Shown one piece after another: positions 22,130 through 33,236 of a stretch of DNA of 64,000 nucleotides (positions are counted from its first letter, which is position 1; each line of letters begins with the position of its first letter). The stretch comes from Papio anubis (taxonomy: Eukaryota > Chordata > Mammalia > Primates > Cercopithecidae): contig NC_044990.1 of assembly GCF_008728515.1 (NCBI RefSeq), forward strand, positions 9,383,156-9,447,155, given 5' to 3'. The notes under the pieces were generated by a model. It saw only the letters and a list, made by a program, of their open reading frames with translations. It was not told the DNA's origin and made no database searches. A program made the position numbers and the translations under genes.

Positions 22130-22198
22130 GGAAAGAGAAGGAAGGAAGGAAGGAAAGAAGGAAAGAAAGAAAAGAAAAGAAAGGAAAGGAAAGGAAAG
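22130..22198 (+). repeat. (GGAA/GAAA)n repeat from the Alu tail
   Basis: Pure purine run of GGAA, GAAAG and AAAGG units between two tandem forward Alus. Confidence 0.88.
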
Positions 22199-22503
22199 GG
22201 CCAGGCACAGTGGCTCACGCCTGTAATCCCAGCACTTTGGGAAGCCAAGGCTGGTGGGTCACCTGAGGTCAGGAGTTTGAGAACAGCGTGGCCAACATGG
22301 TGAAACCCCATATCTACTAAAAATACAAAAATTAGCCAGGCGTGGTGGTGGGCGCCTGTAATCCCAGCTACTCGGGAGGCTGAGGCAGGAGAATCATTTG
22401 AACCTGGGAGGCGGAGGTTGCAGTGAGCTGAGATCACGCCATTGAACTCTAGCTTGGGAGACAAGAGTGAAACTCCTCAAAAAAAAAAAAAAAAAAAAAA
22501 AAA
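22199..22503 (+). mobile_element. Alu element
   Basis: Forward Alu from GGCCAGGCACAGTGGCTCAC to a 25-base A tail (22479-22503). Confidence 0.94.
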
Positions 22504-23699
22504 GTATGGATGCGAGTCAGGGCTTACACAAAAGTGAGGGGTCGGGAGGGGGAATGTATGGAGCACCTTCTATAAGCTATAAGCCAGACACTGGCGCAGA
22601 AGCTGGGGATACAGCAATGGACAAAATTACAATCCCTGCCCATATGGAGCTTTTAGTTGGGAAAGACAGGTCATATAAACATACTATTTTGAATTCTTAC
22701 TTATTCAATCATCTTCTGTACCCTGACATCTGCTGCAATCTTATTTGCTCTCTGAATCCTAACTTATTTTCCTGCCAGATGGACTTCTTTCCTAGTCCTG
22801 GTCTACACAGCCTGTGCTTAGGTGGTGATTTTATTATCTGTAGCTAGAGAGCTCTCTGCATATACTGTCACATTTTGATTCAAAATGTCTGTATTTCTTC
22901 CAGGCTTTGATCAAAATCAACCATTCCTTTCCAAAATTCAGAAGCTTCCACAACAAGGTAACTTTTAAAAATGCAACTTGTATATTCTTTTCTTACAGAA
23001 TATTGCAGAGAAGGCTTATTGAAGCCAAGTGACTGCTGTCCCATTTTTTGTTGTTCTAATACTACTTTTCTTTTTAAGCTCCTTAGCTCTTATGGCAAAT
23101 ATAAAAATAACTCTGACTACTTTGCATTCATATTCCGTAACTTATTTTGAGCAATGCCATTAATAATTTATTGTAAAAGATAATCTTACCTTTAAATATG
23201 TGATTTTTAAATAAGTTTTGCTGCCTTCTTACTGAAGTTTTCGTGTCGTTCTGGGTATAATACTTGTTCTACAGAAATTCAAGTCCAATTTTATAATTAA
23301 AATGACAGGTTTCAATATATTAAATATTCTACAAAGTGTTATATCTGAAAATTCAGGTAAACAAGTATAATTTACATTCGTACTCTAAAGTGATAACTTT
23401 TTGTGAAAATGCCCCAAAATATATTATTTCTATCCCTTTGCATGAGTATATTTGTATATTTGACCTCTATTCATTATCTTCTTTGGCTCTCAGTTGATAC
23501 ATTTTATCATTTCCCATGTCTGAATTACTTCCTGTTGAGAACATGAACTGGATTAATAGAAATTCCTCAGAAAAAAAAATTCAAACACCAAGGATCTCAC
23601 TTTGTGCTGTGAAATGCAAGATGAGCAATCTGATCTGGATATAATATCAGTCTTCAGTCAGGCAGCAGGTGAATATGCAGGTAGAATTATAATGTGTAA
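22504..23699. other. Intergenic, with L2-like start
   Basis: 22560-22680 (GGAGCACCTTCTATAAGC, GCTGGGGATACAGCAATGGA, CCCATATGGAGCTTTTAG) resembles an L2-age repeat. The rest is AT-rich unique sequence with no gene. Confidence 0.45.
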
Positions 23700-24002
23700 G
23701 GCCGGGTGCGGTGGCTCACGTCTGTAATCTGAGCACTTTGGGAGACCAACGCAGGCGGATCACTTGAGGTCAGGAGTTCGAGACTAGCAAGGCCAACATG
23801 GTGAAACCTCGCCTCTGCTAAAAATACAAAAAAAAGTTAGCTGGGCATGGTGGCACGTGCCTGTAATCCCAGCCACTTGGGAGGCCCAGGCAAGAGAATG
23901 GCTTGATCCCAGGAGGCGGAGGTTGCAGTGAGCCGAGATGGCGCCACTGCAATCCAGCCCCGGCAACAGAGCGAGACTCTGGCTCTAGGAAAAAAAAAAA
24001 AA
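23700..24002 (+). mobile_element. Alu element with clear target-site duplication
   Basis: Forward Alu from GGCCGGGTGCGGTGGCTCAC to poly-A. AGAATTATAATGTGTA stands on both sides (ending at 23698 and starting at about 24003). Confidence 0.95.
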
Positions 24003-24124
24003 GAATTATAATGTGTAGGATTGTGGATGATCACTCTAATCAACCAGTGGGCAAGTTGCTTTGCTCAGCGTAAGTTCAAACTGCCACATCAGAACGTTAT
24101 TTGTGTATACATATGCAACCATTG

Positions 24125-24137
24125 AAAGTGGCCGTTA
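24125..24137 (+). repeat. Target-site duplication, left copy (UBE2L3 retrocopy)
   Basis: AAAGTGGCCGTTA here matches AAAGTGGCCATTA at 24859-24871 with one mismatch. It brackets the retrocopy as expected for L1-mediated insertion. Confidence 0.8.
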
Positions 24138-24175
24138 CCACGATGCATTCTGGGAAAAGAGCAGCACCAAATCCA

Positions 24176-24187
24176 AGATGGCGGCCA
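24176..24187 (+). promoter_or_regulatory. YY1-like motif over the start codon
   Basis: AAGATGGCGGCC fits the YY1 consensus (AAnATGGCGGC) and overlaps the ATG. YY1 sites just downstream of transcription start can set initiation in TATA-less promoters. Because this one lies in the transcribed region it travelled with the cDNA. Activity is inferred, not shown. Confidence 0.5.
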
Positions 24188-24642
24188 GCAGGAGGCTGAT
24201 GAAGGAGCTTGAAGAAATCCGCAAATGTGGAATGGAAAACTTCCGTAACATCCAGGTTGATGAAGCTAATTTATTGACTTGGCAAGGGCTTATTGTTCCT
24301 GACAACCCTCCGTATAATAAGGGGGCCTTCAGAATCGAAATCAACTTTCCAGCAGAGTACCCATTCAAACCACCGAGGATTACATTTAAAACAAAGATCT
24401 ATCACCCGAACATCGACGAAAAGGGGCAGGTCTGTCTGCCAGTAATTAGTGCTGAAAACTGGAAGCCAGCAACCAAAACCGACCAAGTAATCCAGTCCCT
24501 CATAGCACTGGTGAATGACCCACAGCCCGAGCACCCGCTTCGGGCTGACCTAGCTGAAGAATACTCTAAAGACCGTAAAAAATTCTGTAAGAATGCTGAA
24601 GAGTTTACAAAGAAATATGGGGAAAAGCGACCTGTGGACTAA
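24178..24642 (+). CDS. UBE2L5: Ubiquitin-conjugating enzyme E2 L5 (intact UBE2L3 retrogene)
   Basis: Predicted 154-residue class I E2 enzyme, the same length as UBE2L3 (UbcH7). It is a single UBC domain that takes ubiquitin from E1 on Cys86 and hands it to HECT and RBR E3 ligases in cytosol and nucleus. Visible features: HPN motif at residues 76-78, active-site Cys86 within QVCLPVI, Phe63 in the E3-contact loop, KPATKTDQV at 96-104, and the basic C-terminus ending GEKRPVD. Compared with human UBE2L3 as I know it, I find three changes: K20E, D47N and K67R, none in the catalytic motif. The start is set by homology; the frame runs open upstream to 24061 but that part is 5' UTR and flank. It has no introns, no premature stop and no frameshift. 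Human 13q12.3 carries UBE2L5 near HMGB1, which fits. Whether it is expressed cannot be read from the sequence. Confidence 0.82.
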   Translation: MAASRRLMKELEEIRKCGMENFRNIQVDEANLLTWQGLIVPDNPPYNKGAFRIEINFPAEYPFKPPRITFKTKIYHPNIDEKGQVCLPVISAENWKPATKTDQVIQSLIALVNDPQPEHPLRADLAEEYSKDRKKFCKNAEEFTKKYGEKRPVD

Positions 24643-24858
24643 AATCTGCCACGATTGATTCCAGCAAGTGTGAGCAGAGACCGACCCCCTGTAGTACATT
24701 CAGACACCTCGCAAAGAAGGACTCTGTGGAAATCGACGTGCCACCGCCTGGCGTTCGCTTGCAGCAGTTACTGACTTCTACAGTTTTCTTAATTAAAAGT
24801 GGTCTAGGTAACCTGTAAAGAAAGGATTAAAAATTTAAGATGTTCTAAAAAAAAAAAA

Positions 24859-24871
24859 AAAGTGGCCATTA
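24859..24871 (+). repeat. Target-site duplication, right copy (UBE2L3 retrocopy)
   Basis: AAAGTGGCCATTA, one mismatch from the left copy at 24125-24137, directly after the A run. Confidence 0.8.
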
Positions 24872-25175
24872 ATAGACGGAACTATACATTGGACTAGTTG
24901 GTGTTTTAAAAGCATAAAATCTGGCTACCCTAACAGGATAAGAGTTCAGACAGCAGGATGTTGACACAGGGTCCTACCAGAACCCAGGGTTTACTTAGAG
25001 AACATAAAAGAAAAGAGATTGTATGCTCTATTCCTTGCTTTTTTTTTTTTTTTTGGTGGATGTAGATAGGAAATGGGATGAGAGTGGCCACAGGAATTCG
25101 TATTGGTCGTGGGAAATCCATTTTTGTTTTAATTGATGTTTCCTGTTGAACTGACATTTAGATTGAAATACCTGC
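24872..25175. other. Short unique stretch downstream of the retrocopy
   Basis: No gene. A poly-T run sits at 25039-25054. Confidence 0.5.
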
Positions 25176-25296
25176 GAGCCAGGTTCCGTGGCTCACACCT
25201 GTAATCCCATCACTTTGGGAAGCTGAGGTGGGTGGATCACCTGAGGTCAGGAGTTCGAGACCAGCCTGGCCAACGTGGTGAAACCCCATCTCTACT

Positions 25297-25327
<31 letters not shown>

Positions 25328-25503
25328 TTAGTCGGGTGTGGTGGCAGGCTCCTGTAATCCCAGCTACTCAGGAGGCTGAGGCAGGAGAATCATTTGAACC
25401 CTGGAGGCAGAGGCTGCAGTGAGCCCAGATTGCGCCATTGCACTCCAGCCTGGGCAACAAGAGCAAAACTCTGTCCCCCCACCCCATCCCATCCCAAAAA
25501 AAC
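25176..25503 (+). mobile_element. Alu element with expanded middle A-rich linker
   Basis: Forward Alu. Its central linker has grown into AAATAAATAAATAAATAAA (25302-25326). TGAAATACCTG flanks both ends as target-site duplication. The 3' tail includes a CCCCACCCCATCCC stretch. Confidence 0.92.
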
Positions 25504-28476
25504 TGACTGAAATACCTGGAATGCACACCATAATTGGGGTGTCTTTAGGCTGAAATGGAGACAACAGAAAGTGAGGTGGCTTGGAGGGACTCAGATGGCA
25601 CTGGTAAAGGAAATGAAACAAATGCAAATTTCACAGACAAAAAAGTAGCTTTGCCACCTCTCATTTTGGCTGGGCTGCTCTGAAGTGCTGCATCTTTTAT
25701 CGTGTCTAGGCTCTCATCCTTAATGACATTTTCATATTCTCCATCCCCCATCCCCCACCGCCTCTCCAGTAAGGCCTTTTTGACAAGCTGCACTTCCCTG
25801 CTTTAGTAATTGGTGATAAGATTTGTTCTGTAGAACATATACATAGAGGATTGTTCACTCTCCTCCTTTTATGAAATAATTTTTAGAAATTGAGCTGTTA
25901 AAGGTTGTGTTTGAACACATTTTTTTGGAACAAGAACTTTAATTAAAGGATCAAAAAACCCAAGCTCTTGCTTTTGAATAACTGAAGCCAGTGTCTATAA
26001 TTTCTCATATCTCAAATCTGTAGAAACTAGTTGTGTGATTCCAGGGGTGCATGGGACCCCTTGGGTGTCTGAAGAGAAGGGTGTGGGAGGGAGAGCCGCA
26101 CGTCTGCAGTCTTGCTCTGCTGGTGTAGTAGGCAGCTGTCCACCCCCACCCCACCCTGCACTTCAGGCTCTGGAGTCAGCAGATTAAGCATTTTCTAAAT
26201 TATATTTTAAGTATATGTTTTAAACTTGTCAAAAAGATAAATCAATCTATAGAAACTATTATCAATCTAGCTTCTTTTACCTTCAACTTGTAAAGAAAGT
26301 TTGCCTTCTTGAGTTCTTTTTGTCATGTGCAGTAGGAGTAGCTCGTGTGAGTATCATCAGCGAAGGGAAACCCACACATCTTGGTGAGCAATGAGAAATC
26401 ACCATGTTAAGATTCCAGGGATTTTCTTCTCTGGTCATTGTCATAGCCGGTGTCTTCATGGAAGACATATTTTCATTTCATTACCATATTTGATGCCCAA
26501 GTATTTAATAATCGTTTATGACTACTAAACTTCTGGGGATCTTAGAATTTAACTGGCTCTAGAAAGTGGCAGAGAAACCTACACATGATTCCATGTCCTA
26601 ATCCATAAGACATGAGTGATACAAGCTGAGGAGGGAAGGTGAGTCACTCCTCCTGTTAGTCTGGGGAATGTGTATGAGTCATTTTGTGCTTCTTTTTTTC
26701 TTTTCTTTTCTTTTATTTTTAGCATTTTTAATAAAGTACCAAACAAAGAGTTGTCTGGTTTTTGTTTTGGAGAGTGAGGGCTACTGGTGAGGGTAAATTT
26801 CTGAACTACCCGGGAGAATGTAGTCAGGAACCTCCCAGCAGGATCAGAGAGGAGCCATCAGCTGGAGGGAGAGGGGAAAGGATCAGGTAAGGTAAGGGAA
26901 CTAGGATTGCTTCATGCAAGGGGTAAAGTAGAACCAAAGAGAATTTTTGTGCCCCAACAGGAGCAGGGAAATCTGAGAAGATGCCAACCAACTTCTAAGA
27001 TGATTTTATTGATTCAGAAAAAAATGCACATTTCAACCACAGCTAAACAATAAAAAGGGAAACTTTTCATTTAGAACCAATAGTTATCATGAGTTGATTA
27101 AAAACATGAGCTGACCTAAAGGTGATATCCTAAACTTCTGGAGTGTGGCATGTGATTGTTAAATTGCCTTAATTCTCTACCTAACATTTTTCTACAATGC
27201 AAGCATCTAAGAAAAGACTGAAAAAGTGGTAACCCAGACATCTGAAGTCTGCTTTCACCCAAATATGAGAACATTTTTAAATGTCAGGTGGGCAATGGTG
27301 CTGGTCTTGCTCCTCCAGGGCATTCGTCTTGCAGGGACACTGTTGGGGTGCAGGTGGGGTGGTCATGAGGACACAGACCTGCTCTATGAAATCAATTTCC
27401 AAAGCTTGAGCTCACTTCCGAAAACGCTTCTCAAGCATGATGATAACCAACTATAGGTTTATCCTGATGGAATAATCTTTCTACAAGCTTTTATGTTCAC
27501 TGTGTTGGCTTGTGGTAGCTAGTGAAAACTGGGTGATTTCCTCCCCTAATCTAGAGGCTGACCATTTAGAAACGCAGCAGAAGAGGTTTCCAAAATGAAT
27601 AAATATCTCTTGCTGTTTGAAAAGTGAACCTTCTAACAGATGAAGAAGCTGCCCAGGCAGGTATTCTGAGTCACTGTGTGATTCTGGACATGCCCTTCGA
27701 CCTTTCTCCCGGCTTCAGTGAAGTTAATGTTTTTCCTCCCACTGACTCGTGATGGTGCCTTGGGGACACAAGAAATGAATGTTAGAAAGTCCAGAGCAAA
27801 TTTCTAAAATGCCACAGGAAGAATCAGGTAAAAAACACTCTTTTGTGAAATGTAGCTGCTGTGTAAAAGACACGTGGCACACAGCCTTCCTGGCTCAGGG
27901 ACAAAAATATTCATCTTTCTATAATTCAGAACCAAAAGTGGAACAATACCATGGAAGGTTTTAGGAAGGGAAGCAGAGTGTCCTTTTTACACCAATGAGG
28001 TGAGTCATGTTCTTTTCTGATGTCTGGGAAAGATGTGATCAACGTAAGATGTTTTATTGCCGATGCCTAGGTAAAGCAATCTCAGTATTCATGTCTCAGA
28101 AACGTGTCTTCAGATTCAGTTTCACCTCTCCGAAAATGAGCTCTCCTATGGGAAGGTTTGGTTACTAGTATAATTACAGGCTTCTGAGGGTGCCCTGGCT
28201 GTGTCTTTTGTCCATTCCCAACTGTTGCTCCTTCTTTAAAATATACATATGTTACACTTCTGCCTGATCTCTTGACAGTGCTCACTGCAATGCCTTTTCC
28301 TACTGGTGGGCCACATGCATCAAACAGTTTCACAACATATGGTTGTCAGAAGGGCCATCTATGAAGCAGCATATATACCAGCACTTAATGTTAGCATCTC
28401 TCACACTTCGTGAACGAATTTAGTCACAAGTCAGGCTGGGATTCTAATTTTTTAATTATGTATTTACTTACTTTAC
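25504..28476. other. Intergenic unique sequence
   Basis: Nearly 3 kb without Alu or recognised gene. A (TTTTC)n run lies at 26691-26722. Open frames are short and show no family resemblance. Confidence 0.5.
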
Positions 28477-28762
28477 AGACAGGGTCTCTGTTGCACAGGC
28501 TGGAGTGCAGTGCAGTGGCACGATCATAGCTCACTGTAACCTTGAGCTCCTGGGTTCAAACGATCCTTCTGCCTCAGCCTCCAGAGCAGCTGGAACTACA
28601 GGCACGTGCCACCATGCCGGCTAATTTATTTTAAACATTTGTTGTAGAGACAGGGTCTCACTATATTGTCCAGGCTGGTCTCGAACTTCCGGCCTCAAGT
28701 GATCATCCTGCCTCAGCCTCCCAAAGCACTAGGATTACAGATGTGAGCCACTGTGCCCACCC
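28477..28762 (-). mobile_element. Alu element, J-like, with target-site duplication
   Basis: Reverse Alu (GACAGGGTCTCTGTTGCAC to CCACTGTGCCCACC). CAGGCTGGGATTCTAA occurs at 28433-28448 and again at 28763-28778. Confidence 0.93.
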
Positions 28763-28777
28763 CAGGCTGGGATTCTA

Positions 28778-29241
28778 AAGATAGGCAGGCAAGGGCTTTT
28801 GTTAGAAGGAAATTGTCTAAAATTTCAGCAAGCAAACGTGTGTTTTTTCTTGATGAGGACACCATACAACACACATCTCCACTAATGCAAGACACTTGGA
28901 AACGGGCTTTGCCAGAGATATTCCACAAGAGGTGAGACGCTAAGACAGCTAGTTTACTGGCCTCAGCAGTAAGCAAGAGAAATAGGTCAACATTTCAGAA
29001 TGACATAGAATTCTGAGGAATTCATGAGGTACAGAGACTCATGCCCACGTCACCTGCTAAAGTTCAAAGGATACACCTTTACACGTGGGAAGATGCTATG
29101 CAGTGACTATTAGAAAAGGATAGAAAAGTTTAAAAGGGTTTTTTGTTTTCTGTTTTTTTGTTTGGTTGATTTTTTGGACTCACCAAAGTAGCCACTCACT
29201 AGACCATCAAGTTTGCGAGACACGACTTCATAAAACACAAA
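28778..29241. other. Intergenic unique sequence
   Basis: No gene or repeat recognised. Confidence 0.5.
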
Positions 29242-29540
29242 TGTCTGTAATCCCAGCACTTTGAGAAGCCAAGGTGGATGGATCACTTGAGTGTAGGAGT
29301 TCAAGACTAGCCTGGGCAACATAGTGAGACCCTCATCTCTATAAAAAATACAAAAAGAGTTTGCCAGCTGTGGTGGCACATGCCTGTGGTCCCAACTGCT
29401 TGAGAGGCTGAGGTGAGAAGATCACTTGAGCCTGGGAGGTTGAGGCTGCAGTGAACTGTGATTATGCCACTATATCCTAGCCTGGATGACAGAGCAAGAT
29501 CTCATCTCAAAAGAAAAAAAAAAAAAAAAAGAAGAAAAAA
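29242..29540 (+). mobile_element. 5'-truncated Alu, J-like
   Basis: Starts inside the Alu at GTCTGTAATCCCAGCACTTT and ends in an AAGAAAAAAGA tail. AAAACACAAATG flanks both sides, so the truncation happened at insertion. Confidence 0.88.
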
Positions 29541-29602
29541 GAAAACACAAATGCTTGCTTGTGTGTTAAGATACTCTTCTATTCCCATGAAAAGCTTGGA
29601 GA

Positions 29603-29900
29603 GGCCAGGCGCAGTGGCTCATGCCTGTAATCCCAGCACTTTGGGAGTCTGAGGCGGGTGGATCACGAGGTCAGCAGTTCAAGACCAGCCTGGCCAAGAT
29701 GGTGAAACCCCGTCTCTACTAAAAATACAATGATTAGCTGGGTGCGGTGGCAGGCACTTGTAGTCCCAGCTATTTGTGAGGCTGAGGCAGGAGAATCACT
29801 TGAACTGGGGAGGCGGAGGTTGCAGTGAGCCGAGATCATGCCACTGCACTCTAGCCTGGGTGACAGAGCAAGACTCCATCTCAAAAAAAATAAAAAGAAA
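29603..29900 (+). mobile_element. Alu element
   Basis: Forward Alu. The flanks GAAAAGCTTGGAGA and GAAAAGCTCGGAGA are a target-site duplication with one change. Confidence 0.94.
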
Positions 29901-30247
29901 AGCTCGGAGAACCAGAAATTTAATTTGTTTACTCTTTCATTAAGTTGTGCAGCAAACTTCATTGAACACCTCCAATGACCAAAAGCTGCACTTGGGCCTG
30001 GAGATACAACTATAAAGGGGACCCACACCCTGCCTTTGAGGAGCCTCCAACCCTTACCCCACTTTAGGCTCTGCATATGTAGTTTCAGGCTAATTTGCAC
30101 AACTGGACCAGCTATTTGGAACATGAGAATCAGAGAGAAGTGGTTTCTTGAACTCATCAATAACCAATTATCACTAAAAATTCTCTGCCTAGATGTGAGA
30201 GTATTCCGTGACCTATTTCAAAAACCTCATTTAAAAATATACTTGGT
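29901..30247. other. L2-like relic and unique sequence
   Basis: 29930-30050 (CATTGAACACCTCCAATGACC, GGCCTGGAGATACAACTATA, CCTTTGAGGAGCCTCC) resembles an L2-age repeat. No gene. Confidence 0.45.
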
Positions 30248-30555
30248 GGCCAGGTGCAGTGACTCATACCTGTAATCCCAGCACTTTGGGAGGCTGAGGT
30301 GGGAGGACCACTTGAGGCCAGGAGTTCAAGACCAGCCTGGACAATATAGCAAAACCCCATCTCTAAAAACACTAAAAAAAAAAAAAAAAAAAAAAAAGCG
30401 AGGCCTAGTGGTGCATGCCTATGGTCCCAGCTACTCAGGAGGCTAAGGCAGGAGCATCACTGGAACCCAGGAATTTGAGGCTGCATTGAACTATGATGGC
30501 ACCACCGCACTCCAGCCTAGGCAAAAGAGAGAGACCTTGTCTTTGGAAAAAAACA
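30248..30555 (+). mobile_element. Alu element, J-like, long middle A tract
   Basis: Forward Alu whose middle linker is an uninterrupted run of about 24 A (30374-30397). It ends AAAAAAACAAAAACAAAAA. Confidence 0.9.
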
Positions 30556-30566
30556 AAAACAAAAAC

Positions 30567-30590
30567 CACCACCACCACCACCACCACCAA
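30567..30590 (+). repeat. (ACC)n trinucleotide repeat
   Basis: Eight CCA/ACC units grown from the Alu tail. Confidence 0.88.
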
Positions 30591-30888
30591 CAAACTCAGA
30601 AAACAAAAGTAAAACAATGGACTTTTTTATCCTAAAGGGAGGTAATATTCCTGAACGCCCACATATTTTGGGATATCCACAACAGCAGAGCAGAAAAGGT
30701 GAGGTTAAGGAGAGATGCTTGTTGGGGCCTGTTCTTTTCCATCATTTTAGAACCAACTTGTTTTCTCTGTATTTGAGAAGTATTCGAGGCCATCACCCCC
30801 AAGAGGCCAAAGAGGCCAATCCAACTGTAATGGAGTCCCACAGACTCACATAATCAGATAGACTTGGTTTTGTTGTATTTTGGGGGGT

Positions 30889-31205
30889 TTTTGTTGTTGT
30901 TGTTGTTGTTTGTTTGTTTTCTCAGGACTGAGTCTCGCTCTGTCACCCAGGCTGGAGTGCAGTGGCACGATCTCGGCTCACTGCAACCTCTACCTCCCGA
31001 GTTCAAGCAATTCTCTTGCCTCAGCCTCCTGAGTAGCTGGGATTGCAGGCGTGAGCCACCACGCCTGGCTAATTTTTCTATTTTTAGTAGAGACAGAGTT
31101 TCACCATGTTGGCCAGGCTGGTCTCAATCTTCTGACCTCAAGTGATCTGCCTGCCTCGGCCTCCCAAAGCGCTGAGATTGCAGACGTGAGCCACCATACC
31201 TGGCC
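30889..31205 (-). mobile_element. Alu element with (TTG)n tail
   Basis: Reverse Alu beginning TTGTTGTTGTTGTTTG, then CTGAGTCTCGCTCTGTC, ending CCATACCTGGCC. Confidence 0.92.
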
Positions 31206-32639
31206 AGACTTAGTTTTCATAGAAGGGTAAAAAGCCTTACAGATAATGTGGCTGGCCAGAGCCTGGATATGGAGGCAAAATTTCAGTTTTGGAATGACCC
31301 ATCTGACATGTCCCCTTACTTGTTCGGGCCCCAGGTTACTCACTTGTGAAATGAAGGCATTATGCCGGATGATGTCTGAAGTCCCTTCTAACATTCCATT
31401 ATTACATGACAACAGTGGCATTCTTAGCATGTTTTGCAATTTTAATTCGTTGATTAGGTATTTCATCAAGGACCAAAGTTGCTTCAATGCTAAGATTAGA
31501 ACAATTTTGGTGAGGCTTCAAAGTTAATAATTAATGCAAATAAATGAGCCATTTCACACCTCTACTGGTATGCTCTCCTTTCCAACTCTGCACAGGAGAA
31601 GAAATAATAGCAAACAGCAATGAATTAATTCCCAAGCAAAGATTACTTCTGGCAATTAGGAAAGACAGACTATTTTCTGTTTATATATGCCTATGCTGTA
31701 TATAAATATGTGTTCACATTTATAAATATATATGTACCATTTTTCATTAAATACAAATATTCCCAAATAATATTATGATGCTAACACCTATAATATTTGT
31801 TGAGCACATACTGTTGAGGACTTCATAGACATTATCAATGATTTCTTATTTTCATTTATTTCTTCTATTTCCAGTCTTAATGCCACAAATGATTTCTCAA
31901 AATATGGAGATTTACAAAGTTTATTGTAAACATTTTATCTAGCAGGCGCAAATGTTATCAGAGTGTAAGGAAATGACAATTCCTAAAAAATACTCTCAAT
32001 TTATCTGAACTTTTGCTAATGAACTTTCTAGAAATGTATTCATTTGACCATGTTTATCTGGGGACACGGATTTGGTCTCCACCAAAACTTTCCTCTTTTG
32101 GACAGAGAGAAAAAATCTTGGAGATTATGGAGGATGGGAGACATTGTCATCCCTAGAGAGATCAGAAAATTAAAAAAATCTCAGTCACCCTCAGGGAAAA
32201 TTTCCTGGCAATGAGGTTTATATTTGATAAGTTGTGATATTTGAACTACATGCTCTGGAAACAGTTATAAAATAAATTGTCACATCACTGAGACAATTTA
32301 GGTGTAGTTCTTTCAATCTGGACCATATCAGAATTCATACTGGAGCTGAAATTTCTTAGAACCAATAATTTCCATCTCCTTTGCTAATGCAGAACTCCCA
32401 GAGCAGTGAGGAAACACTTAATAGCATAAGGGATGTGTTTCATATTATGATGATTATAAGGCTACATGTTTTCCCAAAATGTACAAATACAATATGCCGT
32501 GTTTTCTTTACTCATATGCCTGCATATGGAAAGCAGAAATAAAAATTGTTTACTTTGGTGACAACAAATGCCATTCTCTTGCTTAGTGGCTTTTGATATC
32601 CTTCAGCCAAATGTGCAGCCTCTCAAGATACCAGAATCT
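31206..32639. other. AT-rich intergenic sequence
   Basis: No gene. 31310-31400 (GGTTACTCACTTGTGAAATG) may be a MIR scrap. TA-rich text at 31680-31740. Confidence 0.45.
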
Positions 32640-32943
32640 GGCCGGGCGCGGTGGTACACGCCTGTAGTCCCAGCACTTTGGGAAGCCAAGGCGGGCAGAT
32701 CACCTGAGGTCAGGAGTTCCAGACCAGCCTGGCCGACATGCTGAAACCCCATCTCTTCTAAGAAAACACAAAAATTAGCCAGGCATGGTGGTGGGCACCT
32801 GTAATCCCAGCTGCTTGGGAGGCTGAGGCAGGAGAATGGCTTGAACCTGGGAAGTAGGTTGCAGTGAGCAGAGATTGCACCACTGCACTCCAACCTGGGC
32901 AACTGAGTGAGACTTCATCTCAAAAAAAAAAAAAAAAAAAAAA
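32640..32943 (+). mobile_element. Alu element
   Basis: Forward Alu from GGCCGGGCGCGGTGGTACAC to about 22 A, directly followed by a second Alu. Confidence 0.94.
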
Positions 32944-33236
32944 GCCAGGCGCGGTGGCTCACGTCTGTAATCCCAGCACTTTGGGAGGCCAAGGCAGGTG
33001 GATCACGAGGTCAGGAGACTGAGACCATCCTGGCTAACACAGTGAAACCCCGTCTCCACTAAAAATACGAAAAATTAGCTGGGCATGGTAGCGGGTGCCT
33101 GTGGTCCCAGCTACTCGGGAGGCTGGGGCAGGAGAATGGTGTGAACCCTGGAGGCGGAGCTTGCAGTGAGATCATGCCACTGCACTCCAGCCTGGGCGAC
33201 AGAGCGAGACTCCGTCTCAAAAAAAAAAAAAAAAAA
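32944..33236 (+). mobile_element. AluY-type element inserted at the tail of the previous Alu
   Basis: GAGACCATCCTGGCTAACAC, GAATGGTGTGAACCCTGG and GCGGAGCTTGCAGTGAG are AluY marks. The pair shares outer flanks AGATACCAG, so the younger copy landed in the A tail of the older one. Confidence 0.93.

Larger units (their letters stand above)
24138..24858 (+). mobile_element. UBE2L5: Processed retrocopy of UBE2L3 mRNA
   Basis: A spliced cDNA copy: about 40 bases of 5' UTR, an uninterrupted coding region, about 200 bases of 3' UTR, and an A run from 24847. The parent gene has introns; none are present here. Flanking 13-base duplications differ at one base, so the insertion is not very recent. The 3' UTR is short compared with the long UBE2L3 transcript, so an early polyadenylation site or internal priming was used. 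Confidence 0.9.

Noticed and set aside
24061..24177. N-terminal extension of the UBE2L3 retrocopy (193-residue frame)
   Set aside because: The extra part is flank, target-site copy and parental 5' UTR. The parent protein starts at the ATG at 24178.
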